A stretch of DNA of 64,000 nt from an uncultured Aquimarina sp. (GTDB lineage: Bacteria; Bacteroidota; Bacteroidia; Flavobacteriales; Flavobacteriaceae), in NCBI RefSeq assembly GCF_947492965.1, contig NZ_CANLOZ010000002.1, positions 248,001 to 312,000 of the forward strand, given 5' to 3'. Position 1 is the first letter of the stretch. Each line of letters opens with the position of its first letter. This document shows positions 8,923-17,287 of this stretch, in pieces. Below the pieces are notes generated by a model. It worked only from the letters and a program-made list of their open reading frames with translations. It was not told the DNA's origin and searched no databases. The position numbers and the translations under genes are program-made.

Positions 8923-9528
8923 ATGTACCAGTCGTTTATAAAACGTATTATTGATTTTACTTTAAGCTTTATTGGCATTCTCTTTTTGTCGCCAATTATC
9001 TTAATATTAATTGTACTGTTAGCAATAGCAAATGGTGGAAAACCTTTCTTTTTTCAGTCTAGACCTGGTAAAAATGAAAGGATTTTTAAAATAATTAAGT
9101 TTAAGAGTATGAATGACAAGAAAGATGAAAATGGAGAACTGCTTCCTTTTGATCAAAGAATTACCAAAACAGGTAAGTTTATAAGAAAATACTCATTAGA
9201 TGAAATCCCACAGTTATTTAATGTTGTAAAAGGAGATATGAGTTTGATTGGTCCAAGACCACTATTAGTTAAATATTTGCCTTTGTACAATGATGTTCAG
9301 AAAAAACGACACGATGTTAAACCTGGAATTACTGGGTGGGCACAAGTCAATGGTAGAAATGCAATTTCTTGGGATGAGAAGTTTAAATTAGATGTTTGGT
9401 ATACAGAAAATATTAGCTTTAAACTTGACATAAAAATTATAATTAAAACCATAAAGAAAGTTCTCTTTAAAGAAGATATCAATAGTGGCGAAAATGTAAA
9501 TATGCCTACCTTTACAGGTAATAATTAA
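8923..9528 (+). CDS. PglC-type phosphoglycosyl transferase, copy 2
   Basis: 201 residues starting at ATG 8923, collinear without gaps with the copy at 5397-6002; by eye about 60-65% of residues are identical. The same membrane segment and motifs are present: RPGKNERIF, YSLDEIPQL, GDMSLIGPRP, KPGITGWAQVNGRN. An in-frame TTG at 8890 lies inside the carrier gene and was rejected. The two copies bracket the GNAT / adenylation / carrier genes. They may charge two different UDP-sugars or be a duplication that carried the cassette along. Confidence 0.9.
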   Translation: MYQSFIKRIIDFTLSFIGILFLSPIILILIVLLAIANGGKPFFFQSRPGKNERIFKIIKFKSMNDKKDENGELLPFDQRITKTGKFIRKYSLDEIPQLFNVVKGDMSLIGPRPLLVKYLPLYNDVQKKRHDVKPGITGWAQVNGRNAISWDEKFKLDVWYTENISFKLDIKIIIKTIKKVLFKEDINSGENVNMPTFTGNN

Positions 9529-9569
9529 CCATACTAAATTAAAACAACTAAAAACTATATTATAAAGAA

Positions 9570-10214
9570 GTGAAAAATGCTGTAATCATTGGCGCTGGAA
9601 CGCAAGGTCAAGTATATGCTTCTTACCTAAAAGAGGCTGGAATTAATATCATCGGTTTTATAGATGATAATCCAGATCTAGTAGGTAAGGACGTTATAGG
9701 GATACCTGTTATTGGTATGTATAAAGACTTGTTTTTGGATGAATTTAAAAATAAAATACAAGATGTGTATTGCCCAATTGGTGTTAATGCTGTTAGAGTT
9801 GAGTATTTATCAACTTTAAAAAAAGAAGGATATGGTATTCCCGGTTTTTTACATCATACTGTCTCAATCGCTCCGGATGTTACCATTGGAGAAGCAGTGT
9901 ATATGCTAGCAGGTAACATTGTAATGCCGCATACTAACATAGGAAATTATATTATGATCAATATGGATAGTACCATAGCGCATCATGTAACATTGGAAGA
10001 TGGAGTTTTTATGTCTTCTGGGGTAAATATTGGAGCGCTCATTAATGTTAGAAAGAATGCTTATATAGGTATGGGAGTTACTGCTATGACTGGAGTAAAA
10101 GAAATAGGAAAAGAAACATTGATAGGAGCCGGTACAGTTATTATTAAAGATGTTCCCGAATATACTACCGTAGTTGGAAATCCAGCGCGTGTAATCAAAA
10201 CAAAACAACCATAG
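9570..10214 (+). CDS. NeuD/PglD-like sugar acetyltransferase
   Basis: 214 residues. The N-terminal Rossmann-like domain with IIGAGTQGQVYASYL binds the UDP-sugar; the C-terminal left-handed beta-helix of hexapeptide repeats (IGEAVYM, IGNYIMIN, VTLEDGVFMSSGVNIGA, IGMGVTAM, IGAGTVIIKDV) binds acetyl-CoA. The family N-acetylates UDP-4-amino-4,6-dideoxy sugars (PglD) or O-acetylates sialic acid (NeuD). With the DegT aminotransferase and dehydratase at 17.3-20.3 kb this completes a UDP-diacetamido-trideoxyhexose pathway. The start is GTG 9570. Confidence 0.85.
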   Translation: MKNAVIIGAGTQGQVYASYLKEAGINIIGFIDDNPDLVGKDVIGIPVIGMYKDLFLDEFKNKIQDVYCPIGVNAVRVEYLSTLKKEGYGIPGFLHHTVSIAPDVTIGEAVYMLAGNIVMPHTNIGNYIMINMDSTIAHHVTLEDGVFMSSGVNIGALINVRKNAYIGMGVTAMTGVKEIGKETLIGAGTVIIKDVPEYTTVVGNPARVIKTKQP

Positions 10215-10217
10215 TTT

Positions 10218-11792
10218 ATGGATTTTGAAATTAACCACACAGATATCACTTTTATTGGATCAGGAATTTCATCCTCATTCTCTATATTACATTTTCTTGA
10301 TCTTTTAGAAAAAGAACCAATTGACAAGAAAATTTCACTTACAATTATTGATCGATATCCAGAGTTTTATACTGGTATTCCATACGGTGTTAGATCTGGT
10401 TACTCGGTTTTATTAATTACTTCGTTGAAGAATTTTTTGCCAGAGCCAGAATTGAGTAAATTCATTAAATGGCTTAATCTAAATAAAGAATGGCTATTAG
10501 ATGAATTTAGAACAGAAGGTGGACAATTATCTCTAGAATGGTTAGCCACGCACAAAGAAAGGCTTAAAAATAATGAATGGGAAGATCTGTTTATTCCACG
10601 TCGCTTTTTTGGCTCTTATATTGATCAAAAAGTAAAAAGTACTCTTGAAAAAGCCATAAATGAGAAAAGGGTAACGGTAGATTACATCAACTCCGAAGTA
10701 ACAGATATTGATAAGAACAATGACTCTTATACCTTATCATTATGTGATCATAAAAAAATATCATCAGAAAAAGTTATTCTTTCGGTAGGTTCACTTCCTA
10801 CACTAAAATTATGGAAGAATGAGGATTTAATTGAGCAGGATAATCTAATGTTTATCAATAACCCTTATAAACCAAATTTGGGTGAAGTTTTAGGACAATT
10901 AGAGTTGTTTTTAAAAGGCAAGAACGCTAAAGAAGTAAATGCTTTAATTGTTGGAGCAAATGCGAGTGGATTAGAGATGTTGTATAAACTGAATGATTTG
11001 GATGCTATTGGATCCAAGATTGATAAGTTTACAATGTTATCTACACAAGGACTTTCTCCAGATTCTATTATAGATGAAGAAGGAAAGAAGAAATATACTC
11101 CTAAAAATTTATTAGCTCTTAAGGACAAGGAAGACTTGACTGCTAGCCAAATTGCCGAAGCAACGTATAAAGATTTAGATGTAGCTGATGATGTTAAATT
11201 AGGAGCAGCTTCTACAGTCGATATAATATCTGGTGCTTTCGGAGCATTACTTAAAAAATTAAATTGGGAAGAATTAAAAAAGTTTGCATGCTTGTATGGT
11301 AATGATATTGGACGTAGACAACGTTGTGCAGGATACCATTATTCTAAAACTATCGATGCTTTAAAAGAGGAAAATCGTTTTGAACATATTGCGGGAAGAT
11401 TTGTTGATATTAAAAAAGAATCTGATCAGGCATATTTTTTCGAATATTTAGATACTGCATCTAAAACGAATAAGATAAGTAAAGATACTGTTGATGTTGT
11501 TTTTAATTGTATCGGAGGTACAAATTTAAAAGCATCAGACGTTCCTGAATTGTTAAAGAATTTGATTCAAAAAGAACTATGTGTTCCTAATGAATCTAAT
11601 ATTGGTTTTGATGTTAACGAATCCTTAGAGTCATCTAAGAATTTACATGTTATGGGGCCACTTTTGGCCGGAAACATTTTTGATGGTAAAGCGGTCTGGC
11701 ATGTAGAACATTGTGGAAGAATTATCTGGCTTTCAGGAGTGTTATCTAAGAGTATACATCAATATTATAAACTTTTAGAACCCAAAAAATGA
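10218..11792 (+). CDS. FAD/NAD(P)-binding protein (NAD_binding_9 type)
   Basis: A 524-residue flavoprotein-like protein beginning 3 bp after the acetyltransferase gene. A Rossmann motif at the N-terminus (FIGSGISSSFSILHFL, then an acidic TIIDRYPEFYTGIPYG segment) and a second nucleotide-binding stretch ALIVGANASGLEML near residue 240 fit the FAD-NAD(P)-binding family PF13454. I know of no fixed role for this family in polysaccharide synthesis. It could oxidise or hydroxylate the amino acid carried by the neighbouring carrier protein, or modify a sugar; this is inference from operon position only. Confidence 0.7.
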   Translation: MDFEINHTDITFIGSGISSSFSILHFLDLLEKEPIDKKISLTIIDRYPEFYTGIPYGVRSGYSVLLITSLKNFLPEPELSKFIKWLNLNKEWLLDEFRTEGGQLSLEWLATHKERLKNNEWEDLFIPRRFFGSYIDQKVKSTLEKAINEKRVTVDYINSEVTDIDKNNDSYTLSLCDHKKISSEKVILSVGSLPTLKLWKNEDLIEQDNLMFINNPYKPNLGEVLGQLELFLKGKNAKEVNALIVGANASGLEMLYKLNDLDAIGSKIDKFTMLSTQGLSPDSIIDEEGKKKYTPKNLLALKDKEDLTASQIAEATYKDLDVADDVKLGAASTVDIISGAFGALLKKLNWEELKKFACLYGNDIGRRQRCAGYHYSKTIDALKEENRFEHIAGRFVDIKKESDQAYFFEYLDTASKTNKISKDTVDVVFNCIGGTNLKASDVPELLKNLIQKELCVPNESNIGFDVNESLESSKNLHVMGPLLAGNIFDGKAVWHVEHCGRIIWLSGVLSKSIHQYYKLLEPKK

Positions 11793-11877
11793 AATAATTT
11801 AAAGAAATAAAAAAAAATCTATCCCCCTAGATTAAGAATACTATTAAACCGAAATATCCATACCAAACATTTTTGCA

Positions 11878-12966
11878 TTGAACAACTATAAAATACAAAT
11901 TAAAGAGCTCAATGATTCTGTAGATATACAGAATTACAGAGATCTGCTTACAAAAAGATGGGGAAATAATGTGTATTATTCTATAGAACATATGCGTTAT
12001 TTTGAGAAAGAAGGAGATCATCTAAGATGTTTTTTGTTAGAGAAAGATGATGTTCCTATAGTTTTAATGCCTTTTGTTTTAAGAAAAATCAAGATAAATA
12101 ATGATGATGTTCCTTATTACGATGCTATTAGTCCATATGGGTATAGTGGACCCTTGTTTAATGAAGATATAACAGCAGCAGATTTATCCGAGTTTTGGCG
12201 TTTAGTTGATATTTGGTACAAGGAAAATAATGTAATAACAGAGTTTATTCGTTTTAGTTTAAATTCAAATCATCAGAATTATTCTGGTTCGTTGATTAAG
12301 ACACTCTCTAATGTAAAAGGAATGTTGATTAATGATTTTGAAGAACAATGGAATGCCTTTTTACCAAAGGTTCGTAATAATTATAGGAAGGCGATAAATT
12401 ATGATTTGGATTTTAAGGTATTTCATAAACAAGAAATTACAAAGGACATCATTAAAATATTTCATAGTATATATGAAGATACAATGACTAGAAATAATGC
12501 TGATAAAATTTATTTTTTTTCTAACACCTATTTCGAAGATCTAATTTTATCTAATCTTGATAATTTTTCCATCATTGTTGTTTACTATCAAGAAATACCA
12601 ATTTCTGTTGAGTTAATTATTAATTATAAGGATACCATATTTGCCTTTTTAGGAGGAACGAATGCTGAGTATTTTAGCTATCGTCCTAATGATTTTTTAC
12701 GGGTTAAAGTAATCGAGTGGGCAATTAGTAATGGAAAGAAATATTATGTTTTAGGAGGAGGAATGAAGGATGGAGATGGATTGTATAAGAATAAAAAATC
12801 GCTTTTCCCAAAAGATGAAGATGCTACCTTTTATACAGGTAGAAAGGTAATCAATGAGAAAGTCTACGATCAGTTGTGTTTAGCATCTTGCGATACATAT
12901 GCACAGCTAGATAAAGAGGATCTTAATAATTACTTCTTTCCATATTATAGACTAAACAACAGATAA
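11878..12966 (+). CDS. FemAB/BioF2-like acyltransferase (Acetyltransf_6), copy 1
   Basis: A 362-residue double-GNAT protein. The diagnostic part is residues 160-300: FLPKVRNNYRKAI, then a GNAT core with FAFLGGTNAEYFSYRPNDFLRVKVIEWA and YVLGGGMKDGDGLYKNKKSLFPK, typical of Acetyltransf_6/FemAB relatives, which can transfer aminoacyl groups. The start is TTG 11878; no ATG or GTG gives a complete domain. A second, dissimilar member follows 26 bp downstream. A small inverted repeat AATCTA/TAGATT at about 11815-11832 lies in the gap upstream. Confidence 0.7.
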   Translation: MNNYKIQIKELNDSVDIQNYRDLLTKRWGNNVYYSIEHMRYFEKEGDHLRCFLLEKDDVPIVLMPFVLRKIKINNDDVPYYDAISPYGYSGPLFNEDITAADLSEFWRLVDIWYKENNVITEFIRFSLNSNHQNYSGSLIKTLSNVKGMLINDFEEQWNAFLPKVRNNYRKAINYDLDFKVFHKQEITKDIIKIFHSIYEDTMTRNNADKIYFFSNTYFEDLILSNLDNFSIIVVYYQEIPISVELIINYKDTIFAFLGGTNAEYFSYRPNDFLRVKVIEWAISNGKKYYVLGGGMKDGDGLYKNKKSLFPKDEDATFYTGRKVINEKVYDQLCLASCDTYAQLDKEDLNNYFFPYYRLNNR

Positions 12967-12992
12967 TACTAATTATCCAGAAATTCAATCGG

Positions 12993-14150
12993 GTGAAAAA
13001 AAACAGTATAGATTATTTCTTCGAGCTTTTCGAAAAATCCTCAATTCCTAAAGTATTTTCCGGTGTGAAATCCGAAAGTTCCACCGAAGTTATTGAAAAT
13101 AAAAATCATGACAGTACACTCGTAAATGAACCGAATGAAATATATTCTGTTTTTTTTATTCCAGACTATTTAGAACCAAGTCTAGATGATACAAACTTTA
13201 CTGTCAAAAAGGTGGATCAGTTTTTTAAAGGATATGCTATTTTTTTAGATGGTTTTTCTAATGCAGATGCATATATCAAGCATCGTTTTAGGAGTAATGC
13301 CAAAGGTATAAGAAGGAGAATTAAGCGATTAGAGACTTGTTTTGATATTACTTATAAAACATATTATGGTAGCATAGAAAAGGACACCTACGATGCTTAT
13401 ATGGATAGTCTTGAAAAAATGCTAATCAGACGATTTGAGCAACGTAACGATGTTAGTCAGAGTCTCTTAAGATGGGATTATTATAAGAAACTGTATTTCA
13501 CCTTAATCAATGAGAAAAAAGCTTCTATGTTTGTCGCTTTTGATGGGAATCAGCCAATTATTGTTTCCTTAAATCATCATTTTCAGGATCGATTATTTAG
13601 TGCAATTTCTTCATATGATATTGATTATTCTAAGTTTAGTTTAGGTAGTGTTGAGATTTATAAAAAGGTAGATTGGTTGATAGCTAATGACCATAAATCT
13701 TACGAAATGGGTATGGGAGATTTGAGTTATAAAAGGGAGTGGTGCAATCATATTTATAATTTTGAACATCAGGTCATATATCCCAAAAGATCTTTATTAG
13801 GTATTATAAAAGGAAACATAGAGTATACAAAAGTATTGTTTAAAGAGTTTGTATTCAAAATTGCATATGTACGTTATAAAAATTATAAAGCGAAACGTAA
13901 ACAATCGCTAGGAATAACTTCGGAGACTTATGAAGTTTCTAAAATAGAAGATCTAAATTACGATGAAAATTTTCCCGAGATAGATTATAATTCAGACCAG
14001 TATAAATCCATTCGTAGTAAGGTTTTTGACTTTTTGTATACCAGCATAGATAAGGTTTCTGATGTCCGTGTAGTGGTTTTATCGGAACAAGAAAAATCAT
14101 TTTTGATTTTAGGTTCTTCTAAAATGCAAAAAATCGTACAAAAACAATAG
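12993..14150 (+). CDS. FemAB/BioF2-like acyltransferase (Acetyltransf_6), copy 2
   Basis: 385 residues, GTG start at 12993. The central domain shows HRFRSNAKGIRRRIKRLE, followed by a GNAT core (ASMFVAFDGNQPIIVSLNHHF, SAISSYDIDYSKFSLGSVEIYKKVDW and YEMGMGDLSYKREWCNH), a FemAB-like arrangement. The last ~120 residues are charged and unassigned. It is the last plus-strand gene of the cassette and converges on the SGNH gene with a 1-bp gap. The acceptor is unknown. Confidence 0.65.
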   Translation: MKKNSIDYFFELFEKSSIPKVFSGVKSESSTEVIENKNHDSTLVNEPNEIYSVFFIPDYLEPSLDDTNFTVKKVDQFFKGYAIFLDGFSNADAYIKHRFRSNAKGIRRRIKRLETCFDITYKTYYGSIEKDTYDAYMDSLEKMLIRRFEQRNDVSQSLLRWDYYKKLYFTLINEKKASMFVAFDGNQPIIVSLNHHFQDRLFSAISSYDIDYSKFSLGSVEIYKKVDWLIANDHKSYEMGMGDLSYKREWCNHIYNFEHQVIYPKRSLLGIIKGNIEYTKVLFKEFVFKIAYVRYKNYKAKRKQSLGITSETYEVSKIEDLNYDENFPEIDYNSDQYKSIRSKVFDFLYTSIDKVSDVRVVVLSEQEKSFLILGSSKMQKIVQKQ

Positions 14151-14151
14151 T

Positions 14152-15120
14152 TTATTCAATGATAGGTGTCTTTTTAAGGTAATCCGAAATTGATTTTGCT
14201 ATTAGCTCTCTACCATGATCGTTCCAATGTCTATCATAAATTAATGTTGTTGGCATTTTGCTTTTTGCAAAATAATCTGCAAAATCGATGTGATTAAACC
14301 CCTCTCTATCAAGGTATGCGATAAAATAGTCACTAGTGATCTTAGAATCTAACAATAGTGTATAGCGAGTCTTATCAAAACCATAGGTATTAACTAAGCT
14401 TTTGAAGTTAGTTAAATATTGTTCTTCTTTTTTCTGTAATGCTTCTTGTTTTTCTTTGTCAGAAATTTCATTTGTTGGAGTAGGTGGTTTCAGAAGACTT
14501 TTTAGTCTATAAAGCAACATTTGAGGAGGGTCTAGGATACCAATGCTTTTACAATAAACTAGTAGTTTACTTTTTTTGAGCAATCGATTCATTGGCGACT
14601 CTAGAGCTAATCTTCCTTGTACTACTTTGTAGGTTCCTCTGGTTAAATCATTTGAAAATTTTATTCCCAAAATAACATGATCAATCGCGTTAAATTGCTC
14701 TTGGTAAGCATTTACTAAATGTAGTTGATCAGCAAAGTCATATCCTGCATATCCATATTCATAAACTTCAATTCCAGGAATAGATTTTTCGATTTTTTTA
14801 CCAATCGAATTGTAATAATTTTGATGAAAACCTTCAATAAATGAATCTCCTACCAATGCAACTTCAACTTTATCCATTGTAGGTGTAAATTCTCTGTACG
14901 AATTGTATCCTGAATTGTTAATATGAAATTCTGAAAAATTTTGTCTTCTATTTCCTGTAACTGAAAACCCCTGTTGGTTTGGTAACCATTTTTCAACGTT
15001 ATTTTCATCTAATATTCTTGTGGGAGTATCTTTTCCCAAATGAAAAACACGAACCAATAGTTCCAAAGAAATGAGTATCAGAAAAAAATATAAAGCACTT
15101 TTAAGAATAAGTTTTTTCAT
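14152..15120 (-). CDS. SGNH/GDSL-like membrane-anchored protein, MBOAT partner
   Basis: 322 residues with one N-terminal membrane anchor (ALYFFLILISLELLVRVF) and an extracytoplasmic SGNH domain: block I ALVGDSFIEG holds the nucleophile Ser, and the C-terminal YDRHWNDHGREL carries the Asp/His pair. It follows the MBOAT gene by 26 bp on the same strand. Paired MBOAT plus SGNH proteins (AlgI/AlgJ, DltB/DltD, PatA/PatB) O-acylate extracytoplasmic polymers, the SGNH protein completing transfer to the glycan. The two genes run opposite to the rest of the locus. Confidence 0.82.
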   Translation of the reverse strand: MKKLILKSALYFFLILISLELLVRVFHLGKDTPTRILDENNVEKWLPNQQGFSVTGNRRQNFSEFHINNSGYNSYREFTPTMDKVEVALVGDSFIEGFHQNYYNSIGKKIEKSIPGIEVYEYGYAGYDFADQLHLVNAYQEQFNAIDHVILGIKFSNDLTRGTYKVVQGRLALESPMNRLLKKSKLLVYCKSIGILDPPQMLLYRLKSLLKPPTPTNEISDKEKQEALQKKEEQYLTNFKSLVNTYGFDKTRYTLLLDSKITSDYFIAYLDREGFNHIDFADYFAKSKMPTTLIYDRHWNDHGRELIAKSISDYLKKTPIIE

Positions 15121-15146
15121 AGTGTATAGTGGATTAGATAGTCATT

Positions 15147-16598
15147 TTAAAATTGGAAATAAATAAAAGATCGATCTATATTATCGTCAAAAAATAATAG
15201 CATCCCTAGTATTACCAGAGTATATAAAGCAAATCGTACAATTTTTGATTTGAATTTAAATGGAGATCTTTCATCTTTTCTAATTAAATACTCATAAAGT
15301 ACAAACAATGCTAAAAGAATAAAATAATCTATCATTCTGTATCCCAAAGGATGCGCATAAGTTTCAAATTTGAAATTAGAATATAATTGTTTTAAAAACC
15401 CAAAAGCATCCGTAATAGATTCCGATCTAAAGAACACTCTTGAAAAAGTTACTAAAGAAAATGTCAACAAAATTTGAAATATCTCTTTAATAGATGGAAA
15501 CCATCTGTTTTCTGCTACTACATTATTCATATAAATACGATTGCGACCCATTAGAAATACAGGAATGTAAAGAAGTGCATGAATAGCTCCCCAAATTACA
15601 AAGGTCCAGTTAGCACCATGCCAAAAGCCACTTACTAGAAATATGATAACAATGTTTCTAACGGATTTTAGTTTGCTTACTCTACTACCTCCAAGTGGGA
15701 TGTATACATAATGGCGAAACCATGTGGATAATGAAACATGCCATCTTTGCCAATATTCTGCAACATTTCTTGAAAAATTAGGAAACTTAAAATTAGACAT
15801 TAATTCTATACCGAAGAGCTTCGAAGTCCCAATCGCAATATCAGAATATCCGCTAAAATCACCATATACCTGAAAACTAAATAGCGAAACTCCCAAAACT
15901 AGAGTAGAGGCAGAGTAGGTTTCGTAATTAGCAAAAATATCATCTACTATCGGAGCTATAGAATCCGCGATTACTACTTTTTTGAATAAACCCCAAAGAA
16001 TAAGTTTAATACCTTCTTTACATTGTATATAGTTAAAGGTTTTTTTAGTTGTTATTTGTGAGAGTAAATTGGAAGCTCTCTCGATAGGTCCTGCAACTAG
16101 CTGCGGAAAAAAACTTACAAAAGTAGCAAAGCATATAAAATCTTTATTAGGAGTTAGTCTCTTGTAATAAATATCAAGAGAATAGGACATCGTTTGAAAT
16201 GTATAAAATGATATTCCTACGGGTAATATAATTTGTAAAGTCCATGAATTATCTGCTTTGTAACCTATTGTGTTCATCATGTCGATCCAAGAGTCAACAA
16301 AGAAATTGTAGTATTTAAAAAAACCAAGGAGACCAATATTAAAAATAACACTTACCCATAACCATCTTTTCCGAATTTTGCTAGAATCGCTATTATGTAT
16401 CAGTGGTCCAATAATAAAATCTACAATAGTACTAGCAAGGATTAAGAACAAAAAGCGCCAGTCCCACATTGCGTAAAAAAAATAACTAGCAATCAGAATA
16501 AAAATATTCTGAAGTTTTATATTCTTTTTAAAAAGGGTCCAATAGACAATAAAAACTATTGGAAGAAAGATGAAGAAATCTAAGGAATTAAATAACAT
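15147..16598 (-). CDS. MBOAT family O-acyltransferase (AlgI/DltB-like)
   Basis: A 483-residue polytopic membrane protein with about 10-12 hydrophobic segments. Family signs: FFYAMWDWRFLFLI near the N-terminus, SFYTFQTMSYSLDIYY, FFPQLVAGPIERA, FSGYSDIAIG, WQRWHVSLSTWFRHYVYIPLGG and the catalytic His in SGFWHGANWTFVIWG. It passes an acyl group across the membrane from a cytoplasmic donor (acyl-CoA, acyl-ACP or D-alanyl-DltC in known cases). Here a DltA/DltC-like pair is encoded 7 kb away in the same locus, so an aminoacyl donor is possible; simple acetylation is the conservative alternative. Confidence 0.88.
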   Translation of the reverse strand: MLFNSLDFFIFLPIVFIVYWTLFKKNIKLQNIFILIASYFFYAMWDWRFLFLILASTIVDFIIGPLIHNSDSSKIRKRWLWVSVIFNIGLLGFFKYYNFFVDSWIDMMNTIGYKADNSWTLQIILPVGISFYTFQTMSYSLDIYYKRLTPNKDFICFATFVSFFPQLVAGPIERASNLLSQITTKKTFNYIQCKEGIKLILWGLFKKVVIADSIAPIVDDIFANYETYSASTLVLGVSLFSFQVYGDFSGYSDIAIGTSKLFGIELMSNFKFPNFSRNVAEYWQRWHVSLSTWFRHYVYIPLGGSRVSKLKSVRNIVIIFLVSGFWHGANWTFVIWGAIHALLYIPVFLMGRNRIYMNNVVAENRWFPSIKEIFQILLTFSLVTFSRVFFRSESITDAFGFLKQLYSNFKFETYAHPLGYRMIDYFILLALFVLYEYLIRKDERSPFKFKSKIVRFALYTLVILGMLLFFDDNIDRSFIYFQF

Positions 16599-17287
16599 GA
16601 ATAATCATTAATATAAAATTCGGGGATCGTTAATAGAAAAATGTAAATCAGTTGTTTTTTTGAAGCGAGTAAATTTTAGGCAATTTATTTAATTAATCAA
16701 GTATTATTTAATTTTTTTTAGAAACTATTTTCTAATCCTCTATTTGGTACATTTTATGAATTGATTCAAGGGGCAAAACCCCTGCTAAAAAACAGCTAAA
16801 TTCCTTAATTCTGATGTTAAAATAACTAATATTATTGCAGTATTCTTTAAGGGAATGATTACGTAAGAATGTAAGGGGTGAATTTTAAGTTAAATTTGGT
16901 TATAAAACATTAAAATATGGTTTTATGACTTAATATATGAATAGAAACTACTAGCGATGTAGGTAAATACTTGGTTTTTGTGTAAGAATATATAGTAAAT
17001 TTCTTACGGTAATTCCCTTGTTTTACAAACTATTTCGAAATAGTTATGCTGTTAAACGCTTTTTTTAAGTATTCTATCTAAAAAATTAATTTTTCCAGTG
17101 ATATTAAATCTAACTGAACTATTTTAGCGTTGGTTAAAGCAAGTAAGAGTAAAATACATATTGGAAGTACTACCCCCTTCTTCCTTACATTTTATTAGAT
17201 TGTCATGAAAAAGAATCTAGCATTTGTTCCACTTTTGGAGCAATTGTTGAGGATAAATTATTGTTCAATAATTAATGGGGAAAAATT
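16599..17287. other. Long divergent control region of the polysaccharide locus
   Basis: About 690 bp without an ORF between the MBOAT gene and the DegT operon. It holds small hairpins (AGGGG..CCCCT and GCT..AGC near 16770-16797), a TTACGGT half-site at 17004-17010, and a perfect 18-bp palindrome at 17028-17045. The long non-coding leader resembles those before other capsule operons, but no antiterminator gene of NusG type is present in the window. Confidence 0.55.
17028..17045. promoter_or_regulatory. Perfect 18-bp palindrome AACTATTTCGAAATAGTT
   Basis: Both halves are exact reverse complements with no spacer. It lies 243 bp ahead of the DegT operon start, 18 bp after a TTACGGT half-site. 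A dimeric regulator operator is the simplest reading; no regulator is known. Confidence 0.4.
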
